DNA of 64,000 nt, taken from positions 186,001 through 250,000 of the forward strand of contig NZ_JANHLC010000003.1 in NCBI RefSeq assembly GCF_028682395.1, given 5' to 3'. The DNA is from Pseudomonas putida (GTDB taxonomy: Bacteria; Pseudomonadota; Gammaproteobacteria; Pseudomonadales; Pseudomonadaceae). Positions 8,423 through 18,312 of the stretch are shown in pieces. The notes under the pieces were generated by a model. It did no database searches. It was not told the origin of the DNA and worked only from the letters and a program-made list of their open reading frames with translations. Every line of letters starts with the position of its first letter. Within the stretch, counting starts at the first letter, position 1. The position numbers were made by a program, and so were the translations under genes.

Positions 8423-10243
8423 TCAGTTCTTGGCTTTCTTGGCAGCGCGGGTACGCTCGCTTTCGTCCAGGATCTTCTTGCGAAGACGGATGGACTTAGG
8501 CGTCACTTCACACAGCTCGTCGTCCTGGATGAATTCCAGGGCCTGCTCCAAGGTGAAGCGAACAGGTGGAACCAGGGCGATGGTTTCGTCTTTACCCGAA
8601 GCACGCATGTTGTCGAGCTTCTTGCCCTTGGTAGGGTTAACGCCCAGGTCGTTGTCGCGGCTGTTCAGGCCGACGATCTGACCGTTGTAGATTTCCTGGC
8701 CGTGCTCGACGAACAGCTTGCCGCGCGCCTGCAGGGTTTCCAGGGAGTAGGTCAGAGCCTTGCCGGTCTCAACCGATACCAGAACACCGTTCTGACGGCC
8801 GGACATGTCGCCGGACTTCATCACGTCGTAACGGTCGAAGATCGAGGTCAGGATGCCAGCACCGTTGGTCAGGGTCAGGAACTGGTTACGGAAACCGATC
8901 AGACCACGAGCAGGGATGTTGTATTCCAGACGAACACGGCCTTTGCCATCCGGCACCATGTTGGTCAGGTCGCCCTTACGCAGGCCCATCTCTTCCATCA
9001 CCTTGCCCTGGGATTCTTCCGGCAGGTCGATGGTGACGTTCTCGAACGGTTCGTGCTTCACGCCGTCAACCAGACGGATGATCACTTCCGGACGACCTAC
9101 AGCCATTTCGAAGCCTTCGCGACGCATGGTTTCGATCAGTACCGAGAGGTGCAGCTCACCACGACCGGAAACCTTGAACTTGTCAGCCGAGTCGCCTTCT
9201 TCAACGCGCAGTGCAACGTTGTACAGAAGCTCTTTGTCCAGACGTTCCTTGATGTTACGGGAAGTCACGAACTTGCCTTCTTTACCGCAGAATGGCGAGT
9301 CGTTGACCTGGAAGGTCATGGAAACGGTTGGCTCGTCGACGGTCAGCGGCTTCATCGCTTCAACGTTCAGCGGATCGCACAGGGTGTCGGAGATGAACAG
9401 CTCGTCCATACCGCTGATGCAGACGATGTCGCCGGCGGCAGCTTCTTCAACGTCAACGCGGTGCAGACCGTGGTGACCCATCAGTTTCAGGATACGACCG
9501 TTGCGCTTCTTGCCGTTCACGTCGATGGCAACCACCGGGGTGTTTGGCTTGACGCGACCGCGAGCGATACGGCCAACGCCGATAACACCCAGGAAGCTGT
9601 TGTAGTCCAGAGCGGAGATCTGCATCTGGAACGGGCCATCACGGTCAACGGTCGGCGCCGGAACGTGGTCGACAATCGCCTGGTACAGCGGGGTCATGTC
9701 TTCAGCCATTTCGGTGTGATCCAGACCGGCAATACCGTTCAGCGCGGAAGCGTAAACGACTTGGAAGTCCAGCTGCTCTTCGGTGGCACCCAGGTTGTCG
9801 AACAGATCGAAGATCTGGTCCAGAACCCAGTCCGGACGTGCGCCCGGACGGTCGACCTTGTTGATGACCACGATTGGACGCAGGCCGGCTTCGAAAGCCT
9901 TCTTGGTCACGAAACGGGTTTGCGGCATCGGGCCGTCTTGGGCGTCGACCAGCAGCAGCACGGAGTCAACCATGGTCATTACGCGTTCAACTTCGCCACC
10001 GAAGTCGGCGTGGCCCGGGGTGTCCACGATGTTGATGTGGTAGCCGTTCCAGTTGATGGCGGTGTTTTTCGCCAGGATGGTAATACCGCGCTCTTTTTCC
10101 TGGTCGTTGGAGTCCATCACGCGCTCGTCGTTGAGCTCGTTGCGCTCCAGGGTGCCGGATTGACGCAGGAGTTTGTCTACCAGGGTGGTCTTACCATGGT
10201 CAACGTGGGCAATGATGGCGATGTTGCGTAGATTTTCGATCAC
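8423..10243 (-). CDS. typA: Ribosome-associated GTPase TypA/BipA
   Basis: 606-residue translational GTPase that binds 70S ribosomes and supports growth at low temperature and under stress and 50S assembly. The N-terminal GTPase shows [34 protein letters not shown] and NKVDRPGAR, followed by the beta-barrel and EF-G-like domains ([18 protein letters not shown]) and the BipA-specific C-terminal domain ([19 protein letters not shown]). Codon use is highly biased, as in strongly expressed genes. Length matches the family. Confidence 0.97.
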   Translation of the reverse strand: MIENLRNIAIIAHVDHGKTTLVDKLLRQSGTLERNELNDERVMDSNDQEKERGITILAKNTAINWNGYHINIVDTPGHADFGGEVERVMTMVDSVLLLVDAQDGPMPQTRFVTKKAFEAGLRPIVVINKVDRPGARPDWVLDQIFDLFDNLGATEEQLDFQVVYASALNGIAGLDHTEMAEDMTPLYQAIVDHVPAPTVDRDGPFQMQISALDYNSFLGVIGVGRIARGRVKPNTPVVAIDVNGKKRNGRILKLMGHHGLHRVDVEEAAAGDIVCISGMDELFISDTLCDPLNVEAMKPLTVDEPTVSMTFQVNDSPFCGKEGKFVTSRNIKERLDKELLYNVALRVEEGDSADKFKVSGRGELHLSVLIETMRREGFEMAVGRPEVIIRLVDGVKHEPFENVTIDLPEESQGKVMEEMGLRKGDLTNMVPDGKGRVRLEYNIPARGLIGFRNQFLTLTNGAGILTSIFDRYDVMKSGDMSGRQNGVLVSVETGKALTYSLETLQARGKLFVEHGQEIYNGQIVGLNSRDNDLGVNPTKGKKLDNMRASGKDETIALVPPVRFTLEQALEFIQDDELCEVTPKSIRLRKKILDESERTRAAKKAKN

Positions 10244-10382
10244 GTGTGTATCTCGATCAGAGGATTCGGTGTGCTGACAGCTCGTGACAGCGTTTAACAG
10301 TAGAGTCAGGCTTTGCCGTTACAGCTTGACGCTGGCGTCGGGGGGCCGGTGACGCAGGCCACAGGCAAACAGCCCCGGGCTT

Positions 10383-11837
10383 TTAGCTCGGTCGATAAAC
10401 GCGCACATTGGCATGTCCCTCACTGAGCAAATGGTGGGCATGCAGGCGACTCATCACGCCTTTGTCGCAATACAGCAGGTACTGACGGGCCGCATCCAGT
10501 TCCTTGAAGCGGCTGTTCAAAGCAAAGAACGGCAGCGCTTTTACTTCGATGCCAGGCAACTCCAGCGGCTGGTCTTCCTGGGCATCCGGGTGACGGATGT
10601 CGAGGACGATCTGACCGGCCAGGGCTTCGCTGACCTCTTCTACGTGCAAGTCCTGGCCCAACTCGTCGATCACACGATCGATCGGCACCAGTTTGGCTCG
10701 CTCGAGCGCACGCTCAAGAACGGCCATGTCGAATTCTTTCTCTTCATGCTCCACACGCGGGCGCTTGGCGTGGGTCTTGGGGTTGACCGAAATCACCCCA
10801 CAATACTCGGGCATGTGCTTGGCAAAGTCGGCGGTACCGATCTCGTTTGCCAGATCGATGATGTCCTGCTTGTGGCTGGCGATCAGCGGGCGCATCACCA
10901 GCTTGTCGGTCACGCAGTCGATCACCGACAGGTTGGGCAGCGTCTGGCTGGACACTTGGGAAATCGCCTCGCCGGTGACCAGCGCGTCGATTTCCAGACG
11001 GTCGGCAATCTTGGACGCGGCGCGCAACATCATACGCTTCAATACCACGCCCATATGACTGTTATCGACTTTGCCGAGAATTTCGCCGAGCACTTCCTCA
11101 AACGGTACGCTGACAAACAGCACCCGCTGGGAGCTGCCGTACTTCTTCCATATATAGTGCGCGACTTCCATCACGCCCAGCTCATGGGCCCGCCCGCCCA
11201 AATTAAAGAAGCAGAAATGGCTCATCAGGCCACGGCGCATCATCTGGTAGGCCGCTACCGTCGAATCGAAACCGCCGGACATCAGCACCAGGGTCTGATC
11301 GATGGAGCCGAGGGGGAAACCACCCAGGCCATTGTGCTGGTTGTGGATGACAAACAACCGTTGGTCGCGAATTTCGATCCGGACTTCGATTTCCGGCTCT
11401 TTCAGCGAAATTCCGGCCGCACCGCACTGCCGACGCAGCTGGCTGCCGACGTATTTCTCGACATCCATAGAGCTGAACGGGTGCTTGCCGCCACGCTTGC
11501 AGCGCACCGAAAAAATCTTCCCGGCCAGGGCGTCGCCCACATGCTGACGGCACTTGGCAGTGATGTCGTCGAAGTCACCCAGCGGGTACTCGTCGACCTG
11601 CAGAAAGTGCGCGATACCAGGCATGCAGCACAGGCGTTCACCCAGCTCCTTCAGGGCCTTGGGGTCGGTCAGCGCGGTTTCCAGCTCGAGATTGTCCCAC
11701 ACACCATTGACCACCACAGCCGGGTCCAGATCGCGGAGCACGGCACGGATATTTTTGGCCAACTGGCGGATGAAACGCATCCGGACCGGGCGGCTCTTGA
11801 TGGTGATCTCGGGGAAGACTTTGACGATTAGTTTCAT
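10383..11837 (-). CDS. thiI: tRNA 4-thiouridine synthase ThiI (with rhodanese domain)
   Basis: Sulfurtransferase that makes s4U8 in tRNA and can feed sulfur to thiamine thiazole. The start [19 protein letters not shown] at 11837 is the family N-terminus; an upstream in-frame start at 11900 would add 21 unsupported residues. In order: ferredoxin-like/THUMP region, PP-loop [14 protein letters not shown], and a C-terminal rhodanese domain with the persulfide cysteine in [14 protein letters not shown]. Its 484 residues match the gammaproteobacterial two-domain form. Confidence 0.96.
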   Translation of the reverse strand: MKLIVKVFPEITIKSRPVRMRFIRQLAKNIRAVLRDLDPAVVVNGVWDNLELETALTDPKALKELGERLCCMPGIAHFLQVDEYPLGDFDDITAKCRQHVGDALAGKIFSVRCKRGGKHPFSSMDVEKYVGSQLRRQCGAAGISLKEPEIEVRIEIRDQRLFVIHNQHNGLGGFPLGSIDQTLVLMSGGFDSTVAAYQMMRRGLMSHFCFFNLGGRAHELGVMEVAHYIWKKYGSSQRVLFVSVPFEEVLGEILGKVDNSHMGVVLKRMMLRAASKIADRLEIDALVTGEAISQVSSQTLPNLSVIDCVTDKLVMRPLIASHKQDIIDLANEIGTADFAKHMPEYCGVISVNPKTHAKRPRVEHEEKEFDMAVLERALERAKLVPIDRVIDELGQDLHVEEVSEALAGQIVLDIRHPDAQEDQPLELPGIEVKALPFFALNSRFKELDAARQYLLYCDKGVMSRLHAHHLLSEGHANVRVYRPS

Positions 11838-12053
11838 GAAAACAGCGCGCGAGAGGCCAGCCGAAAAAGGGGGGCGCGGATTATAGCGGAAATTGTTCAA
11901 GGTTTAACCAATTATCGTGCAACTGCTTTTCTCTGCACCAAAACGGGTCGCCATCCGCTTTGAACGCCCCATTCAAGGGCGCAGCACGGAAGAAAAATGA
12001 CATTTATCAGGCCAATTGCGTGAATTCGGGGCATAAAACCCATCTCGGGGCAC

Positions 12054-12069
12054 TGGCATGCAATTTGCT
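12054..12069 (+). promoter_or_regulatory. Sigma-54 promoter of glnA
   Basis: TGGCATGCAATTTGCT matches the RpoN consensus TGGCACG-N4-TTGCW, with GG at 12055-12056 and GC at 12067-12068 separated by exactly ten bases. This puts transcription start near 12080, about 90 bases ahead of glnA. A partial NtrC-like half site (TGCACCA) lies upstream at 11934-11940. Confidence 0.8.
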
Positions 12070-12171
12070 CTCTTGTGAGGCAGGTTGCCTTGGCAGAGTA
12101 TTCGCGCCGGCATCACCCACATATCAAGGGCTGACCACTACCCCCAGCCCTAAGCCACCCCGGAGGACACT

Positions 12172-13578
12172 ATGTCGAAGTCGGTTCAACTCATCAAAGA
12201 TCATGACGTCAAATGGATTGATCTGCGCTTCACAGACACCAAAGGCACTCAGCACCACGTGACCATGCCGGCTCGTGACGCGCTGGATGACGCCTTCTTC
12301 GAAGAAGGTAAAATGTTCGACGGTTCCTCCATCGCCGGCTGGAAAGGCATCGAAGCGTCCGACATGATCCTGATGCCGGACGACAGCACTGCCGTACTCG
12401 ACCCGTTCACCGAAGAGCCGACCCTGATCCTGGTCTGCGACGTGATCGAGCCCTCGACCATGCAGGGCTACGACCGCGACCCACGCGCCATCGCCAAGCG
12501 CGCCGAGGAATACCTGAAGTCCACCGGTATCGGTGACACCGTATTCGTAGGCCCGGAACCAGAATTCTTCATCTTCGACGAAGTGAAATTCAAATCCGAT
12601 ATCTCCGGCTCCATGTTCAAGATCTTCTCCGAACAGGGCTCGTGGATGTCCGACCAGGACGTCGAAGGCGGCAACCGCGGCCACCGTCCAGGTATCAAAG
12701 GCGGCTACTTCCCGGTTCCACCGTTCGACCACGACCACGAAATCCGTACCTCCATGTGCAACGCCATGGAAGAAATGGGCCTGGTCATCGAAGTTCATCA
12801 CCACGAAGTGGCGACTGCCGGTCAGAACGAAATCGGCGTGAAGTTCAACACTCTGGTAGCCAAGGCTGACGAAGTTCAGACCCTGAAGTACTGCGTACAC
12901 AACGTTGCCGACGCCTACGGCCGTACCGCAACCTTCATGCCTAAGCCTCTGTACGGCGACAACGGTTCGGGCATGCACGTCCACCTGTCGATCGCTAAAG
13001 AAGGCAAGAACACCTTCGCTGGCGAAGGCTATGCCGGCCTGTCCGACACCGCCCTGTACTTCATCGGCGGTATCATCAAGCACGGTAAGGCACTGAACGG
13101 TTTCACCAACCCGTCGACCAACTCCTACAAGCGTCTGGTTCCAGGTTTCGAAGCACCGGTCATGCTGGCCTATTCGGCACGTAACCGTTCCGCGTCGATC
13201 CGTATCCCTTACGTTTCCAGCCCACGCGCGCGTCGTATCGAAGCTCGCTTCCCGGATCCAGCAGCCAACCCGTACCTGGGCTTCGCTGCACTGCTGATGG
13301 CTGGCCTGGACGGCATCCAGAACAAGATCCACCCAGGCGACGCTGCTGACAAAAACCTGTACGACCTGCCGCCTGAAGAGGCGAAAGAGATCCCACAAGT
13401 TTGTGGCAGCCTGAAAGAAGCCCTGGAAGAGCTGGACAAGGGCCGTGCGTTCCTGACCAAAGGCGGCGTTTTCAGCGACGATTTCATCGACGCTTACATC
13501 GAGCTCAAGAGCGAAGAAGAAATCAAGGTCCGCACCTTCGTACACCCACTGGAATACGAGCTGTACTACAGCTGCTAA
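12172..13578 (+). CDS. glnA: Type I glutamine synthetase GlnA
   Basis: ATP-dependent ligation of ammonia to glutamate; dodecameric cytosolic enzyme. The 468 residues carry the family signatures [12 protein letters not shown] near the N-terminus, [12 protein letters not shown] (metal ligands), [15 protein letters not shown] [12 protein letters not shown] and the adenylylation tyrosine in [10 protein letters not shown], so activity control by GlnE is expected. A Shine-Dalgarno (GGAGGA) precedes the ATG, and a sigma-54 promoter lies about 115 bases upstream. Codon bias is strong. Confidence 0.98.
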   Translation: MSKSVQLIKDHDVKWIDLRFTDTKGTQHHVTMPARDALDDAFFEEGKMFDGSSIAGWKGIEASDMILMPDDSTAVLDPFTEEPTLILVCDVIEPSTMQGYDRDPRAIAKRAEEYLKSTGIGDTVFVGPEPEFFIFDEVKFKSDISGSMFKIFSEQGSWMSDQDVEGGNRGHRPGIKGGYFPVPPFDHDHEIRTSMCNAMEEMGLVIEVHHHEVATAGQNEIGVKFNTLVAKADEVQTLKYCVHNVADAYGRTATFMPKPLYGDNGSGMHVHLSIAKEGKNTFAGEGYAGLSDTALYFIGGIIKHGKALNGFTNPSTNSYKRLVPGFEAPVMLAYSARNRSASIRIPYVSSPRARRIEARFPDPAANPYLGFAALLMAGLDGIQNKIHPGDAADKNLYDLPPEEAKEIPQVCGSLKEALEELDKGRAFLTKGGVFSDDFIDAYIELKSEEEIKVRTFVHPLEYELYYSC

Positions 13579-13608
13579 TCCAGTAGCGCCTGCGCAAGCG
13601 GCGTGACC

Positions 13609-13640
13609 AGAAAGGCCTCCTCCGGGAGGCCTTTTTTATG
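13609..13640 (+). terminator. Intrinsic terminator after glnA
   Basis: AAGGCCTCC TCC GGGAGGCCTT hairpin followed by a run of T, 31 bases after the glnA stop. Confidence 0.92.
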
Positions 13641-13720
13641 GGTGCCTGTTTATCGGCTTTGGAGATCGCCCGGGCCTGACCTATGCTGTGGCCCATCGCA
13701 CTCCTGACCGGTCCCAGCCC

Positions 13721-14242
13721 ATGCGCCGACGTCTACTGCCCCTGTTGCTCCTGATTTGCGCCCTGCCCGTGGCCGCGCAGATCTACAAGTACACCGACGC
13801 CAACGGCAATACTGCCTACAGCAATCAGCCACCGGACGGCAAAGCCAGCCAGACCGTCGAGCTACCACCTCTCAACAGCATCGTGCGCCAGCAACCTATC
13901 GCGCTGCCACCAGGCCAGGAACCGAGCAACCAGGCCACCAGCGCCGCGCCCTACAGCGCCTTGGAGCTGACCGATGTACCCACCGATGCCGCCGCATTGC
14001 GCGCCAACAACGGCACCTTCACCGTCGGCGTGCGTATCGAACCGCGCCTGCAAAATGGCCATCGCCTGCGCCTGGTCCTGGATGGCAATGCCTATGGCCA
14101 ACTCAGCAATGTGCCACGCCTGCAACTGGTCAATATCGACCGGGGCGAACACAGCCTGTCGGTACAGGTCCTGGATGGCGAACGGGTGGTCCAGCAAAGC
14201 CCGACGGTAACGTTCACCGTGCAACGGGTGCACAAGCCTTGA
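13721..14242 (+). CDS. DUF4124 domain-containing periplasmic protein (first copy)
   Basis: 173 residues. I chose the ATG at 13721 over an in-frame GTG at 13688 because it opens a clean signal peptide (MRRRLLPLLLLICALPVAAQ). The DUF4124 signature follows at once: IYKYTDANGNTAYSNQPPDG. The C-terminal half (LRLVLDGNAYGQLSNVPRLQ, VNIDRGEHSLSVQVLDGERV) looks like a small beta-sandwich. It lies between glnA and ntrB, in tandem with a related gene. The function of DUF4124 proteins is not established. Confidence 0.85.
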   Translation: MRRRLLPLLLLICALPVAAQIYKYTDANGNTAYSNQPPDGKASQTVELPPLNSIVRQQPIALPPGQEPSNQATSAAPYSALELTDVPTDAAALRANNGTFTVGVRIEPRLQNGHRLRLVLDGNAYGQLSNVPRLQLVNIDRGEHSLSVQVLDGERVVQQSPTVTFTVQRVHKP

Positions 14243-14871
14243 TCCGCCTGCTCGCGACCCTGCTCTGCCTGCTGGCACCGGCCCTCGCCACTGCCGAGGT
14301 CTATACCTATATCGACAGCCAGGGCAATCGGGTCTTCACCGACCAGCCCCATGCCAACGCCAAACGCGTGCCACTGGCGCCGAGCAACCGCATGGCGGCC
14401 AACCCCGGCGCGGTCAAGGTGCTCAAGCCCCAGACACCGCCGGCCAGCGCCAAGCCGCCGCCCAGCGTGCCTTACCAACTGCTGCGCATCCTGGTGCCAG
14501 AGCCCGACGCCGAAGTGCGCAGCAGTCCTGGCGAGTTGATTGTCAGCGTCACCAGCGAGCCGGGCCTGCAACCCGGACACAGTTACCGCCTGCTGCTCGA
14601 TGGCAAGCCCACTGGTGAACCGGGCATCAGCCCGGTCTTCGCCCTGGCCAGCATTGACCGCGGCCGCCATCAACTGGCCGTGGAAATCCTCGACAGCGCC
14701 GGACGCATCGTCGAGCGCACCCCCAGCCAGGCATTCCAGATGTTGCGCATCTCCCTGGCGCAAAAGCGTCAGGCTCATCCCTGCGCCAAGACCGATTACG
14801 GCGTGCGTCCGGAATGCCCGCTAGCGGACAAGCCCAAAGAAGAAAAAAGCAGCTTCCTCCCCTTCCTGTAG
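14239..14871 (+). CDS. DUF4124 domain-containing periplasmic protein (second copy)
   Basis: 210 residues with the same plan as the gene before it: signal peptide (IRLLATLLCLLAPALATA), DUF4124 (VYTYIDSQGNRVFTDQPHAN), linker, then a beta-rich domain with YRLLLDGKPTGEPG and ASIDRGRHQLAVEILDSAGR. The pair clearly arose by duplication. The most plausible start is a TTG at 14239 overlapping the upstream stop; no ATG or GTG in frame gives a signal peptide. The start is uncertain, the gene is not. Confidence 0.78.
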   Translation: MIRLLATLLCLLAPALATAEVYTYIDSQGNRVFTDQPHANAKRVPLAPSNRMAANPGAVKVLKPQTPPASAKPPPSVPYQLLRILVPEPDAEVRSSPGELIVSVTSEPGLQPGHSYRLLLDGKPTGEPGISPVFALASIDRGRHQLAVEILDSAGRIVERTPSQAFQMLRISLAQKRQAHPCAKTDYGVRPECPLADKPKEEKSSFLPFL

Positions 14872-14902
14872 GCGCGGGTGCGCTCGCGCCCGCAAAAAAG
14901 CC
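14868..14902. repeat. REP-like palindrome
   Basis: GCGGGTGCGCTCGCGCCCGC forms a near-perfect hairpin flanked by TGTAGG, as in Pseudomonas REP elements. It may also act as a terminator for the DUF4124 pair, since an A-run follows. Confidence 0.55.
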
Positions 14903-15070
14903 GGCTTTCCAAGCATTTCTGCCAAAGCGCTCTATATTGGTGCGACGACTGCCCGCGCACGCCAACACCAGCCCATTTTGGGTCGAAATACCGCCCCAGG
15001 CCTGGCAAAACGCCAGCTAATAGGCCTTGAAACGCCTGTTTAAACGCAATTACGCTTCTTTTCGGAGCCT

Positions 15071-15087
15071 TGGTTTGGTTCTTGCAT
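15071..15087 (+). promoter_or_regulatory. Sigma-54-like promoter of ntrBC
   Basis: TTGGTTTGGTTCTTGCA has GG at 15072-15073 and GC at 15084-15085, exactly ten bases apart, with a consensus TTGCA at -12; the -24 element keeps only TTGG. Start would be near 15097, about 70 bases before ntrB. This fits autoregulation by NtrC. Confidence 0.6.
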
Positions 15088-15165
15088 TTTCCTGGCACTG
15101 GCGCGTCATTCGCGCACGCGGGCAGAGACCGGACTCTGCCTGCCCTGCTCCAAAAGAGGTCCTGC

Positions 15166-16251
15166 ATGACCATCAACGATGCGCTGCACCGCTTGCTACT
15201 CGACAACCTGACCACCGCCACCATCCTGCTCAATGCCGACTTGCGCCTTGAGTACATGAACCCGGCGGCGGAAATGCTCCTGGCCATCAGCGGCCAGCGC
15301 AGCCACGGGCAATTTATCAGCGAACTCTTCACCGAATCGACCGAGGCCCTCAGCTCCCTGCGCCAGGCCGTCGAGCAGGCACACCCGTTCACCAAGCGTG
15401 AAGCCATGCTGACCGCCCTGACCGGGCAGACGCTGACCGTCGACTACGCGGTAACACCGATTCTCAGCCAGGGCTCGACCCTGCTGCTGCTGGAGGTCCA
15501 TCCCCGCGACCGGTTGCTGCGCATCACCAAGGAAGAGGCCCAGCTCTCCAAGCAGGAAACCACCAAGATGCTGGTGCGCGGCCTGGCCCACGAGATCAAG
15601 AACCCGCTCGGCGGCATCCGTGGCGCCGCGCAGTTGTTGGCTCGCGAGCTTCCCGAGGAGAGCCTCAAGGACTACACCAACGTCATCATCGAGGAAGCCG
15701 ACCGCCTGCGTAACCTGGTCGACCGCATGCTCGGCTCGAACAAGCTGCCTTCACTGGCCATGACCAACGTCCATGAAGTGCTGGAACGGGTCTGTAGCCT
15801 GGTCGAGGCCGAGAGCCAGGGCTGCATCACCCTGGTGCGCGATTACGACCCCAGCATTCCCGACGTGTTGATCGACCGCGAGCAGATGATCCAGGCCGTG
15901 CTCAATATCGTGCGCAACGCCATGCAGGCCATCAGCAGCCAGAACGAGCTGCGCCTGGGCCGCATCACCCTGCGCACCCGTGCCTTGCGCCAGTTCACCA
16001 TTGGCCATATCCGCCACCGCCTGGTGACCAAGGTCGAGATTATCGACAACGGCCCGGGGATCCCCGCGGAACTGCAGGAAACCATTTTCTATCCGATGGT
16101 CAGTGGCCGTCCGGACGGCACCGGACTGGGCCTGGCCATTACCCAGAACATCATCAGCCAGCACCAGGGCTTGATCGAATGTGACAGCCACCCCGGCCAC
16201 ACCACCTTCTCGATCTTCCTGCCACTGGAACAAGGAGCCCCATCGACATGA
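15166..16251 (+). CDS. ntrB: Nitrogen regulation sensor kinase NtrB (GlnL)
   Basis: Cytosolic histidine kinase/phosphatase that phosphorylates NtrC under nitrogen limitation and is controlled by PII. The ATG at 15166 follows AGAGGT; an in-frame start at 15070 would lie upstream of the promoter. 361 residues: PAS domain (about 10-110), HisKA with GLAHEIKNPLGGIRGAAQLL (phospho-histidine), N box NIVRNAMQAIS, and the G boxes DNGPGIP and GTGLGLAI. It overlaps ntrC by 4 bases. Confidence 0.97.
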   Translation: MTINDALHRLLLDNLTTATILLNADLRLEYMNPAAEMLLAISGQRSHGQFISELFTESTEALSSLRQAVEQAHPFTKREAMLTALTGQTLTVDYAVTPILSQGSTLLLLEVHPRDRLLRITKEEAQLSKQETTKMLVRGLAHEIKNPLGGIRGAAQLLARELPEESLKDYTNVIIEEADRLRNLVDRMLGSNKLPSLAMTNVHEVLERVCSLVEAESQGCITLVRDYDPSIPDVLIDREQMIQAVLNIVRNAMQAISSQNELRLGRITLRTRALRQFTIGHIRHRLVTKVEIIDNGPGIPAELQETIFYPMVSGRPDGTGLGLAITQNIISQHQGLIECDSHPGHTTFSIFLPLEQGAPST

Positions 16252-17684
16252 GCCGTAGTGAAACCGTGTGGATCGTCGATGACGACCGTTCTATCCGCTG
16301 GGTCCTGGAAAAAGCCCTGCAACAGGAAGGCATGACCACCCAGAGCTTCGACAGCGCCGATGGCGTGATGAGCCGCCTGGCTCGCCAGCAGCCCGACGTG
16401 ATCATCTCCGACATCCGCATGCCCGGCGCCAGCGGCCTGGAATTGCTGGCCCGGATACGCGAGCTGCATCCGCGCCTGCCGGTGATCATCATGACCGCCC
16501 ATTCCGACCTGGACAGCGCCGTTGCCTCGTATCAGGGCGGCGCCTTCGAGTACCTGCCCAAACCGTTCGACGTCGATGAAGCGGTTTCACTGGTCAAGCG
16601 GGCCAACCAGCACGCCCAGGAACAGCAAGGCATGGCCGTGGCGCCCACGCTGACCCGCACCCCGGAAATCATCGGTGAAGCACCGGCGATGCAGGAAGTG
16701 TTTCGCGCCATCGGGCGCCTGAGCCACTCCAATATCACCGTGCTGATCAATGGCGAGTCGGGCACCGGCAAGGAACTGGTCGCCCACGCGCTGCATCGCC
16801 ACAGCCCACGGGCCGCGTCGCCCTTTATTGCACTGAATATGGCGGCCATTCCCAAGGACCTGATGGAGTCCGAGCTGTTCGGCCATGAAAAAGGCGCCTT
16901 TACCGGCGCGGCCAACCTGCGCCGCGGACGTTTTGAGCAGGCCGATGGCGGCACCCTGTTTCTCGATGAAATCGGCGATATGCCAGCCGACACCCAGACC
17001 CGCCTACTACGGGTGCTGGCCGATGGCGAATTTTATCGAGTCGGCGGCCATACGCCGGTCAAGGTTGATGTGCGAATCATCGCCGCGACCCACCAGAACC
17101 TGGAAACCCTGGTGCATGCCGGGAAGTTTCGCGAAGACCTGTTCCACCGCCTGAATGTGATCCGCATCCATATCCCGCGCCTGTCCGACCGACGCGAGGA
17201 TATTCCGACCCTGGCCAAGCACTTCCTGAGCCGTGCGGCCCAGGAGCTGGCGGTCGAACCCAAGCTGTTGAAGGCGGAAACCGAGGAATACCTTAAAAAC
17301 CTGCCCTGGCCGGGCAACGTGCGCCAGCTGGAAAACACCTGCCGCTGGATCACGGTCATGGCGTCGGGGCGCGAAGTGCATATTGGCGACCTGCCACCCG
17401 AGCTGCTGAACCTGCCGCAGGATTCGGCCCCGGTGACCAACTGGGAGCAGGCGCTGCGCCAGTGGGCCGACCAGGCATTGGCCCGTGGCCAGTCGAACCT
17501 GCTGGACAGCGCGGTACCGAGTTTCGAACGGATCATGATCGAGACCGCACTCAAGCACACCGCTGGCCGCCGACGCGATGCCGCCGTGCTGCTGGGCTGG
17601 GGGCGCAATACCTTGACGCGCAAGATCAAGGAACTGGGCATGAAGGTCGATGGCGGGGACGACGACGACAGCGAAGAAAGCTAA
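16248..17684 (+). CDS. ntrC: Nitrogen regulation response regulator NtrC (GlnG)
   Basis: Sigma-54 enhancer-binding protein, 478 residues. The receiver domain has DDDR near the start, phospho-acceptor aspartate in SDIRMPG and the conserved lysine in LPKPFD. The AAA+ domain has Walker A GESGTGKE, the sigma-54 contact loop GAFTGA, and Walker B GGTLFLDEIGD. The C-terminal Fis-type HTH is RRRDAAVLLGWGRNTLTRKI. It likely drives the sigma-54 promoters at glnA, ntrB and the small RNA just downstream. Confidence 0.98.
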   Translation: MSRSETVWIVDDDRSIRWVLEKALQQEGMTTQSFDSADGVMSRLARQQPDVIISDIRMPGASGLELLARIRELHPRLPVIIMTAHSDLDSAVASYQGGAFEYLPKPFDVDEAVSLVKRANQHAQEQQGMAVAPTLTRTPEIIGEAPAMQEVFRAIGRLSHSNITVLINGESGTGKELVAHALHRHSPRAASPFIALNMAAIPKDLMESELFGHEKGAFTGAANLRRGRFEQADGGTLFLDEIGDMPADTQTRLLRVLADGEFYRVGGHTPVKVDVRIIAATHQNLETLVHAGKFREDLFHRLNVIRIHIPRLSDRREDIPTLAKHFLSRAAQELAVEPKLLKAETEEYLKNLPWPGNVRQLENTCRWITVMASGREVHIGDLPPELLNLPQDSAPVTNWEQALRQWADQALARGQSNLLDSAVPSFERIMIETALKHTAGRRRDAAVLLGWGRNTLTRKIKELGMKVDGGDDDDSEES

Positions 17685-17989
17685 ACCCCATACCCCCGCA
17701 GGCAATCTGCGGGGGACGCCTGAACGCCCTATCCACCACTGCATCTGTAGCCGCGCGCTTGCTCGCGAGCTTTAGCGTGCCTGAGGAGACTGCAATGGCG
17801 CTCCTACAAGAACGCGGGGAGCCCCTTCCCCTGCACCACTCCAAGGCGCGATGAACCGTCATCGCGCACACGCGGCAACCGGCCCAGACACACCGGACGT
17901 CCAGCTGAAAAACCCTGCAGACATGAAAAAGCCCGGATTTCGGGGCTTTCAGCGCGATTGGCGGGGCATTTCACAGGTTTTGAAAAAAC
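17685..17989. other. Spacer after ntrC with REP-like and hairpin elements
   Basis: About 305 bases without a credible gene. It holds a GC-rich hairpin just after ntrC (CCCCCGCAGGCAATCTGCGGGGG, near 17692-17716, a likely terminator without a T-run), a REP-like element (near 17748-17772), and a second hairpin AAAGCCCGG / CGGGGCTTT at about 17928-17951. NtrC sites for the promoter at 17990 should lie here, but I could not identify a clean one. Confidence 0.55.
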
Positions 17990-18005
17990 TGGCACGCCCC
18001 CTGCA
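17990..18005 (+). promoter_or_regulatory. Sigma-54 promoter of the small RNA
   Basis: TGGCACGCCCCCTGCA is almost the exact RpoN consensus (TGGCACG-N4-TTGCA, one mismatch), GG at 17991-17992 and GC at 18003-18004 with ten bases between. The predicted start is near 18016, just ahead of four tandem hairpins. Confidence 0.88.
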
Positions 18006-18015
18006 ATACCCCTGA

Positions 18016-18312
18016 TACGAACCAGTTTTGGGGACCTTGGTACAGGCAGGCCAGGAATCCCCTTCTTTACACCCGGGCTCACGCCTCATTGGCGACGAGC
18101 CCAGCGTTTCGGGAACCCCGGTACAGGCAGGCCGGGAATTCCCTCTTTACTAACGGGCTCATACCGCACATCGCGACGCGCCCCACCCGTTTCGGGAGCC
18201 CTGGTACAGGCAGGCCAGGGTTCCCTCTTTACACCGGACCTGGCGCTTATGGCGCCGAGCCCACAACCTCTTCGGGAGCCCGGTACAGGCAGGCCGGGAC
18301 CTCCCGCTTTTA
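18016..18312 (+). ncRNA. nrsZ: NrsZ-like nitrogen-regulated small RNA, four tandem hairpins
   Basis: Four copies of GGTACAGGCAGGCC start at 18039, 18120, 18203 and 18282 (spacing 81, 83, 79). Each lies in the loop and stem of an imperfect hairpin of the form GGGA-CCxGG ... CCxGG-TCCC, and the segments between copies share TCTTTAC and CGAGCCCA-type blocks. A near-consensus sigma-54 promoter ends about 10 bases upstream. No protein frame is plausible. In P. aeruginosa the NtrC/RpoN-dependent RNA NrsZ lies directly after ntrC and is made of repeated stem-loops, so position, promoter and structure agree. The last hairpin, followed by GCTTTTATT, could terminate the transcript. It converges on the gene at 18310-18750. 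Confidence 0.82.

Noticed and set aside
8702..10231. Plus-strand frame opposite typA
   Set aside because: Antisense shadow; typA itself has complete GTPase motifs and strong codon bias.
11934..11950. NtrC binding site upstream of glnA
   Set aside because: Only one half (TGCACCA) matches; the second half is degenerate, so I mention it with the promoter but do not list it separately.
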